Source of the DNA: Candidatus Uhrbacteria bacterium
Lineage (GTDB): Bacteria > Patescibacteriota > Patescibacteriia > UBA9934 > GWF2-40-263
Direction: 5' to 3'
Length of the DNA: 9,451 bases
NCBI GenBank assembly: GCA_018700535.1
Contig: JABITQ010000054.1
Span: 1-9,451, forward strand
A program made the translations under genes and the position numbers. The notes under the pieces are model-generated. The model made no database searches and was not told the DNA's origin. It worked only from the letters and a program-made list of their open reading frames with translations. Within the stretch, counting starts at the first letter, position 1. Each line of letters opens with the position of its first letter. Shown piece by piece: positions 1 through 5,936 of the stretch.

Positions 1-1224
1 ATCTTTCAAAAAGTAGACATCAACGAGCCGGATGAAACAATGGCGATCAGAATGCTTGAGTCTAAGGTTGGTGGAATCGAATATGGGCAGAAGGTGATCT
101 TTAGTTACGATGCGGTAGAAAAAGCAGTCCAACTTTCTGACCGGTACATGCACGAGGCGTATCTCCCTAAAAAAGCTATCATGGTTGCGAGTGAGGCTGC
201 GTTGTATGCATCTAAAACAAAAGGTCAGGATGCGCTAGTGACGGGGGAGGATATCGCGCAGATTGTGACAGAGAAAACAGGAATCAAAGCAACAAGTGTA
301 AAGAGCGATGAAAAAGAAGTGTTGCTAAACCTTGAGGAGAAAATGCACGGAAGAGTGATTGGTCAGGATGAGGCAGTGAAGGCTGTGTCAGCGGCGTTGC
401 GTCGTGCGCGAGCCGAGTTGAGTTCGCAAGATAGACCCATTGCAACGTTCTTGTTTTTGGGGCCAACCGGTGTTGGAAAGACTGAGCTCGCAAAGACTGT
501 GGCTGAGGCGTACTTTGGCGATGAGAACTCGATGATCCGCTTGGACATGTCTGAGTATCAGGATCAGTCCAGCATTCATAGAATGATTGGTGTCCCAGGA
601 TCAGATACTGGAGGGCTCCTTACCGAGGCAGTGCGCAAAAAGCCTTTCTCTATTATTTTGCTCGACGAGCTTGAAAAAGCGCACCCAGAAATCTTAAACG
701 TATTCCTTCAGGTGTTCGACGACGGACGTCTTACAGACTCTGGTGGGCGAACAATCGACTTCACAAATGCGATCATTGTCGCAACCTCTAACGCAGGCAC
801 GCAGTACATTCAAGATGCCGTAGCGCGCAGCGAGGACATTGAGACAATTAAGACTCACCTGATCGAAGAAGAGCTTCGTGAGATTTATCGTCCTGAATTT
901 CTAAACCGTTTTGACGGAGTAATCGTCTTTAAGCCACTGACATTGGATGAGGTGGGGGAGATTGCGAAGTTGATGGTTAAGTCTGTTGCCAAACGTCTTG
1001 AACCAAAGGGGATCGGGTTCCGTGCAAACGACGAAGCGATTGCTGTGCTTGCAGAAAAGGGTTATGACCCTAAGTTTGGTGCGCGTCCGCTAAGGCGTGT
1101 GGTACAAGATGAAGTTGACAATGCGATCGCAAACGCGCTCCTTGCCGGAAAGGTAAAGCGACGTGATACGATCGTACTAGAAGCGGATGGTTCAATCGTG
1201 ATTGAAAAAGGAAAAGCATTATGA
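1..1224 (+). CDS. Clp/Hsp100-family AAA+ ATPase, 3' part (5' end outside window)
   Basis: The reading frame is open from base 1, so the ATG at 40 is internal; 407 residues are visible. They cover the end of the first AAA+ module and all of the second. Numbering from the first visible codon, the second module has Walker A GPTGVGKT (154-161), Walker B IILLDELEK (D222, E223), sensor 1 ATSNAG (N264), an arginine finger in FLNRFD (R303) and sensor 2 GARPLRR (R362), so ATP binding and hydrolysis look intact. There is no ClpB-type coiled-coil middle domain between the modules, which resembles ClpA/ClpC. However, no [IVL]G[FL] ClpP-docking loop follows sensor 1, which resembles ClpB. The usual GYVG aromatic pore loop is also missing: the segment reads IGVPGSDTGGLLTEAV (196-211). 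Family membership is secure; the ClpA, ClpB or ClpC label and the substrate are not. The stop overlaps the next start (ATGA), so translation is probably coupled to the transferase gene. Confidence 0.93.
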   Translation: MFQKVDINEPDETMAIRMLESKVGGIEYGQKVIFSYDAVEKAVQLSDRYMHEAYLPKKAIMVASEAALYASKTKGQDALVTGEDIAQIVTEKTGIKATSVKSDEKEVLLNLEEKMHGRVIGQDEAVKAVSAALRRARAELSSQDRPIATFLFLGPTGVGKTELAKTVAEAYFGDENSMIRLDMSEYQDQSSIHRMIGVPGSDTGGLLTEAVRKKPFSIILLDELEKAHPEILNVFLQVFDDGRLTDSGGRTIDFTNAIIVATSNAGTQYIQDAVARSEDIETIKTHLIEEELREIYRPEFLNRFDGVIVFKPLTLDEVGEIAKLMVKSVAKRLEPKGIGFRANDEAIAVLAEKGYDPKFGARPLRRVVQDEVDNAIANALLAGKVKRRDTIVLEADGSIVIEKGKAL

Positions 1225-2261
1225 CGCAATTGATTTCATGGGGGCTACTCGCATTTGGATTGAGTTTTGTAATGACGGTCTTTGTAAAGCAATTAGCTTT
1301 AAAGAAAGGAGCCGTTGATGTGCCAACCAAAGCGAGAAAGATTCACAAAAAGCCCATTGCTCGACTAGGTGGCCTAGCGATTTTTGTCGCATTCTCTGCT
1401 GTGATGTTCATCATTCTCGCAAGCAACGGAACGCTTGTAAGTGGATCGATTACGTACTTTCATTACGCAGGTGTCTTCATTGGTGGATTGATACTGATGT
1501 TTGGTGGCTACGTAGACGACCGATACGAACTCCCTGCACACATCTCAATTGTCTCACCATTCCTGGCAGCAATAACCGTAATTATCTTTGGTATCGAGAT
1601 CGAAAAACTCTCGAATCCATTTGGAGGAGTGATTTACCTTACCGAGATCCAATCAGACATCCTGGTCTTTGTGTGGCTCATGGTTGTCATGTACACCACA
1701 AAATTCCTCGACGGTCTCGACGGGCTTGCAACATCCGTGACATCGATCGGATCACTCATGATCATGTTGCTCTCACTAACAGTCGCGTACTACCAACCAG
1801 ACGTAGCGCTCATGTCGGCAGTAGCGATTGGGTCCATGCTCGGGTTCCTTTTTTGGAACTTTCACCCCGCATCGATTTTCCTCGGTGAAGGTGGAAGTAC
1901 ATACGTAGGATTTCTACTCGGTGTACTCGCAGTCATTTCAGGAGGGAAACTAGCGACAGCATTGCTCGTGCTAGGAATCCCACTACTCGATGCAGTTTGG
2001 GTTGTTGTTCGTCGTTATCGCGCTGGGGGAATTAAAAATATTTTTGCTGGAGATAGAAAACATTTGCACCATCGTTTGTACGACCGAGGGTTTGGTCAAC
2101 GATCAGTTGTGCTTTTTTACATGATCATCGCAACAAGCTTTGGGATCACCACCCTCGTGTTTCAGAGTCGTGAGAAACTTGTTGCTCTGGTAATCCTCGC
2201 ATTGCTCATGCTGCTTGTCGCTTTGTTTTTTTCACGCAAAGACAAGTATGAAGCTCAATAG
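1221..2261 (+). CDS. Polyprenyl-phosphate sugar-1-phosphate transferase (MraY/WecA/TagO-like, glycosyltransferase family 4)
   Basis: A 346-residue integral membrane protein with about ten hydrophobic segments. Members of this family transfer a phospho-sugar from a UDP-sugar to undecaprenyl phosphate at the inner face of the membrane, starting peptidoglycan, teichoic acid or O-antigen type glycan synthesis. Visible motifs are RKIHKKPIARLGG (39-51), the first acidic pair GYVDDRYEL (D99, D100), FLDGLDGLA (162-170) and the cytosolic histidine motif DRKHLHHRL (278-286), which resembles WecA and TagO more than MraY. Two motifs are altered. The asparagines usually found before DGLDGL are replaced (TTKFLDGLDGL), and the usual GD(S/T)GS is GEGGS (222-226). 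The start overlaps the clp stop by 4 nt, and the 3' end overlaps the DUF192 gene by 14 nt. The sugar substrate cannot be told from sequence. A truncated or inactive enzyme is unlikely, because length and topology are complete. Confidence 0.9.
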   Translation: MTQLISWGLLAFGLSFVMTVFVKQLALKKGAVDVPTKARKIHKKPIARLGGLAIFVAFSAVMFIILASNGTLVSGSITYFHYAGVFIGGLILMFGGYVDDRYELPAHISIVSPFLAAITVIIFGIEIEKLSNPFGGVIYLTEIQSDILVFVWLMVVMYTTKFLDGLDGLATSVTSIGSLMIMLLSLTVAYYQPDVALMSAVAIGSMLGFLFWNFHPASIFLGEGGSTYVGFLLGVLAVISGGKLATALLVLGIPLLDAVWVVVRRYRAGGIKNIFAGDRKHLHHRLYDRGFGQRSVVLFYMIIATSFGITTLVFQSREKLVALVILALLMLLVALFFSRKDKYEAQ

Positions 2262-2703
2262 GAAGACATTGCTACTCACTCCACTTGTTGTACTGATTAT
2301 TCTTCTCATATTTCGACCTGAGGTTCGTACGGATATTCCAACACTTACATTCGATAACGGCGCGTCGGTCTTTATTGAGATCGCAGATACAGAGAAAGAG
2401 CGTCGACAAGGGTTGTCAGAGCGCGTCTCGCTTAGTGTCGGCTATGGACTATTGTTTATTCACGAAACACGCGAAACTCCAAGTTATTGGATGAAGGATA
2501 TGTTCTTTCCCATCGACATTATCTGGATTGATGATGGGGAGGTGATTGGCCTCACACAAAACGCAGAACCAGAAAACCCAGCAAGAACGTTCTATACACC
2601 ACCATCTCCAGTCACCCATGTGCTCGAAGTAAACGCCGGTTTTATTGAGCAAAGAGGCATTTCTGTGGGTAATACGATTGACATCAAAGTCCCAAACGAG
2701 TAA
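2248..2703 (+). CDS. DUF192 family protein, membrane-anchored
   Basis: The chosen start gives 151 residues. A longer frame opens at 2215, but those extra codons lie inside the transferase gene, and the ATG at 2248 leads directly into a signal-anchor (MKLNRKTLLL, then a hydrophobic run to about residue 22). The rest is a small extracytoplasmic domain matching DUF192: ADTEKERRQGLSERV (46-60), YGLLF (66-70), the hallmark WMKDMFFPIDIIWID (81-95), then THVLEVNAGF (123-132) and the closing GI-VGNTIDI segment. DUF192 proteins have no settled biochemical role and are often lipoproteins or secreted. No lipobox cysteine is present, so this one is probably held by its N-terminal helix. The 14-nt overlap with the transferase and the weak ribosome binding site suggest translational coupling within the operon. 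The family call is firm; the function is unknown. Confidence 0.88.
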   Translation: MKLNRKTLLLTPLVVLIILLIFRPEVRTDIPTLTFDNGASVFIEIADTEKERRQGLSERVSLSVGYGLLFIHETRETPSYWMKDMFFPIDIIWIDDGEVIGLTQNAEPENPARTFYTPPSPVTHVLEVNAGFIEQRGISVGNTIDIKVPNE

Positions 2704-2730
2704 TCTCTAGCTCGTTAAAGACTAACCCGC

Positions 2731-2758
2731 TGGCACACTCGCTTTTGCGAAGGAGCCG
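2731..2758 (+). promoter_or_regulatory. Possible hairpin in the rplU leader, covering its Shine-Dalgarno sequence
   Basis: The only purine-rich ribosome binding site before rplU is AGGAG at 2751-2755, 15 nt before the ATG, which is unusually far. It lies in the right arm of an imperfect hairpin: TCGC (2739-2742) pairs with GCGA (2747-2750) across a TTTT loop, and below some mismatches TGGC (2731-2734) pairs with GCCG (2755-2758) using one wobble pair. Autoregulatory leaders upstream of L21 genes are known in other bacteria, so this could be one, but the pairing is short and could be chance. Confidence 0.25.
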
Positions 2759-2770
2759 CGAAATATACCT

Positions 2771-3091
2771 ATGTCAACACTCGCTGTAATCAAAACTGGA
2801 GGAAAGCAGTACCTCGTCCGTGAAGGACAGGAGTTTAAGGTTGAAAAGCTTGAACTAGAGGCAGGAGCAACATTTGAACTAGATGCACTACTCATCACAG
2901 ATGAGGAAGGCACAAAAGTTTCAGTTGGAACACCAACTGTAAGCGGCGCAAAGGTTACGGTGAAAGTTATCGAAGAAGGACGAGCAAAAAAGGTCCCTGT
3001 CATTAAGTACAAACCAAAGTCTCGCTACCGACGAAACGTTGGTCACCGACAACCCTTCACTAAAATCAAGATCGAAAAGATCGCCGCGTAA
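2771..3091 (+). CDS. rplU: 50S ribosomal protein L21
   Basis: 106 residues, the normal length for bacterial L21, which binds 23S rRNA in the large subunit. The N-terminus AVIKTGGKQYLV (5-16) is the standard L21 opening, and the C-terminal signature YKPKSRYRRNVGHRQPFTKI (80-99) contains the basic RNA-binding stretch and the conserved GHRQ. The ATG at 2771 is the only start that gives the correct N-terminus. In most bacteria rplU is followed by rpmA (L27), often with a small protein between them. Here it is followed by a terminator and an ABC transporter, so L27 must lie elsewhere or be absent. The 67 nt before it hold no clear promoter, so it may be read through from the upstream operon. Confidence 0.97.
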   Translation: MSTLAVIKTGGKQYLVREGQEFKVEKLELEAGATFELDALLITDEEGTKVSVGTPTVSGAKVTVKVIEEGRAKKVPVIKYKPKSRYRRNVGHRQPFTKIKIEKIAA

Positions 3092-3110
3092 TATACGCGG
3101 CTCTTTTTTT
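3083..3110 (+). terminator. Intrinsic terminator of rplU, overlapping its stop codon
   Basis: A perfect 8-bp stem GCCGCGTA (3083-3090) / TACGCGGC (3094-3101) with an ATA loop is followed by TCTTTTTTT. The rplU stop codon TAA (3089-3091) sits at the top of the hairpin. This is a textbook Rho-independent terminator and ends only 10 nt before the next start codon. Confidence 0.88.
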
Positions 3111-3120
3111 ACCAAAACGT

Positions 3121-4893
3121 ATGAATCAAAAAATAAATACAAAGGGAATCCTAAAAGTGTTTGCAGCCCATGTGCGTCCGTACGCCGGAAGGTTTGCAAT
3201 CATTCTGTTTCTTATTGGAATCGCAAAAGGAATTGACGTTATTGTTCCAATCTTCTACAAACGCTTCTTCGACTTAATTAGCGGAGAGATTGCTGTGACC
3301 GCGGAGGAGTTGCCAGGTTTGCTTGTAGGCACAATGGTTGCCGTACTAGCTCTTCATGGAGTCAGCTGGCTTGCGTGGCGCGTCCTTGCTGTCTCAAATG
3401 CTTGGTTCCAAACACGTGTGATGGCAGACATCACCCAGACCGGACATGAGTACATGCTTGGTCACTCATACAAGTTTTTCTCAGATAGCTTCACAGGGTC
3501 ACTCGTTAGAAAAGTAAACAGACTCGCGCGATCGTTCGAGAAACTTGCCGACCAGATTGAATTTACGTTCGTACCGATTACAGTGGTCATCGTCGGTAAC
3601 ATGATTGTGCTTTGGACACGAAGTCATTTGCTAGCATCAATCTTGTTTGGTTGGATCGTCTTTTATCTGATTGTAAACATTGCGTATGCTAGATGGAAAT
3701 CTAAGTACGACTACAAGGCTTCTCAAGTTGATTCTGAAGCAACGGGAGTACTTGCAGATGCCATCACAAACGCAATAACAGTAAAGCTCTTTACAGGGCT
3801 TGGATATGAAAAGACTGCCTATAGAAAGGTGACAGAGAAATTGCGCAAGCTACGCTTGCTTAGTTGGAACATGGGTGAGCTTATGGATGCCATTCAAGGT
3901 GGGTTCATGATCATCATCGAGTTCATCATGATGTACTACGCAATTCAGTTGTGGCAAGAAGGTGTGCTGACCATCGGAGACTTCGCATTGATTCAAGGTT
4001 ATCTTGTAGGACTATTCATCGTCATGTGGGATATCGGACGATCAATCCGTCGCGTATACGAGGCGCTGGCAGATGCTGACGAAATGGTTGAGATCCTTGA
4101 GATGCCACATGGTGTGAAGGACTCAAGGCGTGCAAAGGTGCTGGATGTTCAAAAGGGTGAGATTGAATTCAAGAATGTCTACTTTAGCTTCCGTAAGACA
4201 CGGCGTGTATTGCGTGGGTTAAACCTCAAGATCAAAGCTGGAGAGAAAGTTGCACTTGTTGGCCCATCTGGTGCTGGTAAGTCGACGATCACCAAACTCT
4301 TGTTCCGCTTCTACGACGTAGAGCGTGGTCAGATCATAATCGGCAACCAACGAATCTCAAAGGTGACACAAGAGAGTTTGCGAGAGAATCTCGCACTCGT
4401 GCCACAAGAGCCGATCTTGTTCCACCGGTCTATCATGGAGAACATTCGTTATGGACGTCGTGGTGCCACAGATGATGAGGTGATGGAGGCAGCAAGACGC
4501 GCACACGCACACGAGTTCATCAAAAGCCTTCCAGAAGGTTACGAGACGCTAGTGGGTGAACGTGGAGTCAAACTCTCAGGTGGAGAGCGTCAACGCGTCG
4601 CCATTGCACGTGCGATCCTCAAAGACGCACCAATCCTCGTTCTAGACGAAGCAACCTCATCACTCGACTCAGAATCAGAGTCGCTGATTCAAGAAGCGCT
4701 CGAGGAGTTGATGGAGGGCAAGACAACCATCGTGATCGCGCATCGCCTTTCGACGATTATGAAGATGGACCGCATCCTCGTGATCGAGGAAGGAAAACTA
4801 GTGGATGCTGGAACGCACAAGCAGTTGTTGAAAAAGAAAGATGGAATCTATAAGAAGCTTTGGGAGATCCAGGCTGGTGGGTTTATTGAGTAA
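3121..4893 (+). CDS. ABC exporter half-transporter (MsbA-like, fused membrane and ATPase domains)
   Basis: 590 residues, typical of a type IV ABC exporter that works as a dimer. The N-terminal membrane domain has about six helices (near 24-44, 66-88, 148-166, 170-190, 261-278, 288-305). The ATPase domain is complete: Walker A GPSGAGKST (381-389), Q-loop VPQEP (Q429), signature LSGGERQR (485-492), Walker B ILVLDEATSSLD (D509, E510 catalytic) and H-loop IAHRLST (H541). Relatives export lipids, glycolipids, peptides or drugs; the substrate cannot be assigned. It is a single gene between two terminators, so it probably forms a homodimer or pairs with a half-transporter encoded elsewhere. The ATG at 3121 begins 10 nt after the rplU terminator and has no Shine-Dalgarno sequence. 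The next Met (residue 71) would cut into the membrane domain, so 3121 is kept as the start. Confidence 0.95.
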   Translation: MNQKINTKGILKVFAAHVRPYAGRFAIILFLIGIAKGIDVIVPIFYKRFFDLISGEIAVTAEELPGLLVGTMVAVLALHGVSWLAWRVLAVSNAWFQTRVMADITQTGHEYMLGHSYKFFSDSFTGSLVRKVNRLARSFEKLADQIEFTFVPITVVIVGNMIVLWTRSHLLASILFGWIVFYLIVNIAYARWKSKYDYKASQVDSEATGVLADAITNAITVKLFTGLGYEKTAYRKVTEKLRKLRLLSWNMGELMDAIQGGFMIIIEFIMMYYAIQLWQEGVLTIGDFALIQGYLVGLFIVMWDIGRSIRRVYEALADADEMVEILEMPHGVKDSRRAKVLDVQKGEIEFKNVYFSFRKTRRVLRGLNLKIKAGEKVALVGPSGAGKSTITKLLFRFYDVERGQIIIGNQRISKVTQESLRENLALVPQEPILFHRSIMENIRYGRRGATDDEVMEAARRAHAHEFIKSLPEGYETLVGERGVKLSGGERQRVAIARAILKDAPILVLDEATSSLDSESESLIQEALEELMEGKTTIVIAHRLSTIMKMDRILVIEEGKLVDAGTHKQLLKKKDGIYKKLWEIQAGGFIE

Positions 4894-4898
4894 GAGGA

Positions 4899-4924
4899 AA
4901 CACCCCCGTATGTACGGGGGTGTT
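4899..4924 (+). terminator. Intrinsic terminator of the ABC exporter gene
   Basis: AACACCCCCGTA (4899-4910) is the exact reverse complement of TACGGGGGTGTT (4913-4924), giving a long GC-rich stem with a tight loop, followed by further T residues (TTTTGTTTT). It lies 6 nt after the stop codon and is very convincing. Confidence 0.93.
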
Positions 4925-4971
4925 TTTTGTTTTGGATAGTTTTTTCGCTATCGGGTAGCGAGGCTGTTCCA

Positions 4972-5000
4972 TTGACAGCAACTCTATTTTATGAAATTCT
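4972..5000 (+). promoter_or_regulatory. Candidate promoter of the 66-codon small gene
   Basis: A perfect -35 hexamer TTGACA lies at 4972-4977, downstream of the ABC gene terminator. No matching -10 is obvious. AATTCT (4995-5000, 17-nt spacer) matches the consensus poorly, and TATGAA (4990-4995) is better but too close. The position after a terminator and before an isolated gene supports a promoter here; the exact start of transcription is open. Confidence 0.4.
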
Positions 5001-5001
5001 A

Positions 5002-5033
5002 CATGCGCTCAAACATAAGGAGGTGAGCGCATG
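5002..5033 (+). promoter_or_regulatory. Perfect 10-bp inverted repeat over the Shine-Dalgarno and start codon of the small gene
   Basis: CATGCGCTCA (5002-5011) and TGAGCGCATG (5024-5033) are exact reverse complements. The 12-nt loop AACATAAGGAGG (5012-5023) carries the ribosome binding site, and the start codon ATG (5031-5033) is the base of the right arm. As RNA this would put the start codon in a stem with the Shine-Dalgarno sequence exposed in the loop. As DNA it would be a symmetrical operator. The repeat is directly visible; its function is inferred. Confidence 0.6.
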
Positions 5034-5231
5034 GGTACGTTGAAAAAGCCCACAGTCCTGGAAGCTAGAAAGATTCAGGATGATCCCCACTTTCCGTCAC
5101 TAGATACTCCAAGGCTTTTTGGTGATGAGTTTGATGTGATGAAGCAGGCTCGAAACCTGTATGACACAGAGGGTTGGGAGCCGAACTGGCGTGTGGTTCA
5201 TTCGTGGATTGTGCGCGACGCTCAACGCTGA
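5031..5231 (+). CDS. Small soluble protein of unknown function (66 residues)
   Basis: Not recognised. The case for a real gene is strong: a near-perfect ribosome binding site (TAAGGAGGTGA, 5016-5026) with 7 nt from GGAGG to the ATG, a candidate TTGACA promoter upstream, and a terminator starting 4 nt after the stop. The protein has no membrane segment, no signal peptide and no cysteine, and is roughly charge-balanced (about 10 Lys/Arg and 11 Asp/Glu). A basic N-terminus (MGTLKKP) is followed by an acidic, proline-containing middle (DDPHFPSLDTPRLFGDEFD, 17-35), a likely helix (VMKQARNLYD, 36-45) and a tryptophan-rich end (W49, W53, W59; GWEPNWRVVHSW). It could be a small binding protein or regulator, but nothing in the sequence fixes this. 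It stands alone between the ABC exporter gene and the oppositely oriented recR. Confidence 0.78.
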   Translation: MGTLKKPTVLEARKIQDDPHFPSLDTPRLFGDEFDVMKQARNLYDTEGWEPNWRVVHSWIVRDAQR

Positions 5232-5234
5232 TAT

Positions 5235-5286
5235 CCCCGTTGGAATTTCGAGAGACACTCGTAGTTTCGGCGGGGTGTTTTTGTTT
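5235..5286 (+). terminator. Intrinsic terminator of the small gene
   Basis: CCCCGTTGGAA (5235-5245) pairs along its whole length with TTTCGGCGGGG (5265-5275) if G-U wobbles are allowed, and an inner CGAG (5249-5252) / CTCG (5258-5261) hairpin caps it. The stem is followed by TGTTTTTGTTT. The size and T-run support termination; the wobbles and internal loop make it less classical than the other two plus-strand terminators. Confidence 0.72.
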
Positions 5287-5293
5287 GGTAACA

Positions 5294-5323
5294 AAATAGA
5301 CTGACAATGACGTCAGTCTATTT
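5294..5323 (-). terminator. Palindromic terminator between convergent genes (serves recR, possibly both strands)
   Basis: AAATAGACTGAC (5294-5305) and GTCAGTCTATTT (5312-5323) form a perfect 12-bp inverted repeat with a 6-nt loop (AATGAC). It lies 13 nt beyond the recR stop on the minus strand, where the right arm ends in TATTTTGTT, giving a U-rich tail. On the plus strand it is a second stop behind the small gene terminator. The stem is less GC-rich than the others, so its strength is uncertain. Confidence 0.62.
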
Positions 5324-5336
5324 ATAGTTTCGATAA

Positions 5337-5933
5337 CTACTTCCGATACTTCATAGCATCACCCAACGTCACCTCATCAGCAAACTCCAACGTCGCACCC
5401 ACAGGCAACCCACGTGCCAAACGAGTAATGCGTCGACCGAGCGGAGCCAGGCGTTTAGTCAGGTACATAATCGTCGTCTCTCCATGCGAAGTGGGGGAGA
5501 GAGCGAGGATGATCTCTTGAATGCTTGAATCTTTTAAAAGACGCTCGTGCAATTGCCTAATCCGAATCGCGTCAGGTGTTAAGCCCTCAATGGGGTTTAG
5601 GTTGCCGCCTAAGACGTGGTAGAGGCCTGTGTACGCGTTTGTGGCCTCAATGGTTGCAATGTCGCGTGACTCTTCTACAACGCAGATAAGGCTTGTGTCA
5701 CGCTTTGGGTCTTCGCAGGTATCACACAGCTCTCGCTCGGTATACATGAAGCAGCGCGTACACACGTTGATGCGCTCACCAAGCTGGATGAGTGCTCTGG
5801 CCATGACACCTAAATCGCTCTTTGGCTGCTTAAGCATGTAATACACATAACGCAGCGCCGTCTTCGGCCCCACGCCCGGTAGTCGCGAAAACGCCGCGAC
5901 AAGATTAGAAATAGGTTCTGGAAACCTTCGCAT
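5337..5933 (-). CDS. recR: Recombination mediator protein RecR
   Basis: 198 residues, the normal RecR length. It has a helix-hairpin-helix LPGVGPKTA (18-26), a four-cysteine zinc finger (C58-x2-C61 and C70-x2-C73), a Toprim segment with LICVVEESRDI (82-92) and YTGLYHVLGGNLNPIEG (101-117), and the C-terminal LPVGATLEFADEVTL (176-190). RecR acts with RecF and/or RecO to load RecA onto SSB-coated single-stranded DNA at gaps. The gene starts 3 nt after the ybaB stop and is the last gene of the minus-strand cluster. A GGTGG sequence about 8 nt before the ATG can serve as its ribosome binding site. Confidence 0.97.
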   Translation of the reverse strand: MRRFPEPISNLVAAFSRLPGVGPKTALRYVYYMLKQPKSDLGVMARALIQLGERINVCTRCFMYTERELCDTCEDPKRDTSLICVVEESRDIATIEATNAYTGLYHVLGGNLNPIEGLTPDAIRIRQLHERLLKDSSIQEIILALSPTSHGETTIMYLTKRLAPLGRRITRLARGLPVGATLEFADEVTLGDAMKYRK

Positions 5934-5936
5934 GTG

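Noticed and set aside
40..42. ATG at 40 as the start of the Clp gene
   Set aside because: The frame is open to base 1 and the residues before it (IFQKVDINEPDET) continue the AAA+ module, so the gene begins upstream of the window.
1012..1023. GIGF in the Clp protein as a ClpP-docking tripeptide
   Set aside because: It lies in the C-terminal small domain, aligned with the ClpB segment before SDEA, not in the loop after sensor 1 where ClpP docking occurs.
2215..2247. Longer start for the DUF192 gene
   Set aside because: The 11 extra codons lie within the transferase gene and would place an odd segment before a clean signal-anchor starting at 2248.
2722..3012. Minus-strand frame across rplU
   Set aside because: It is a Ser/Thr-rich shadow of the L21 gene with no independent support.
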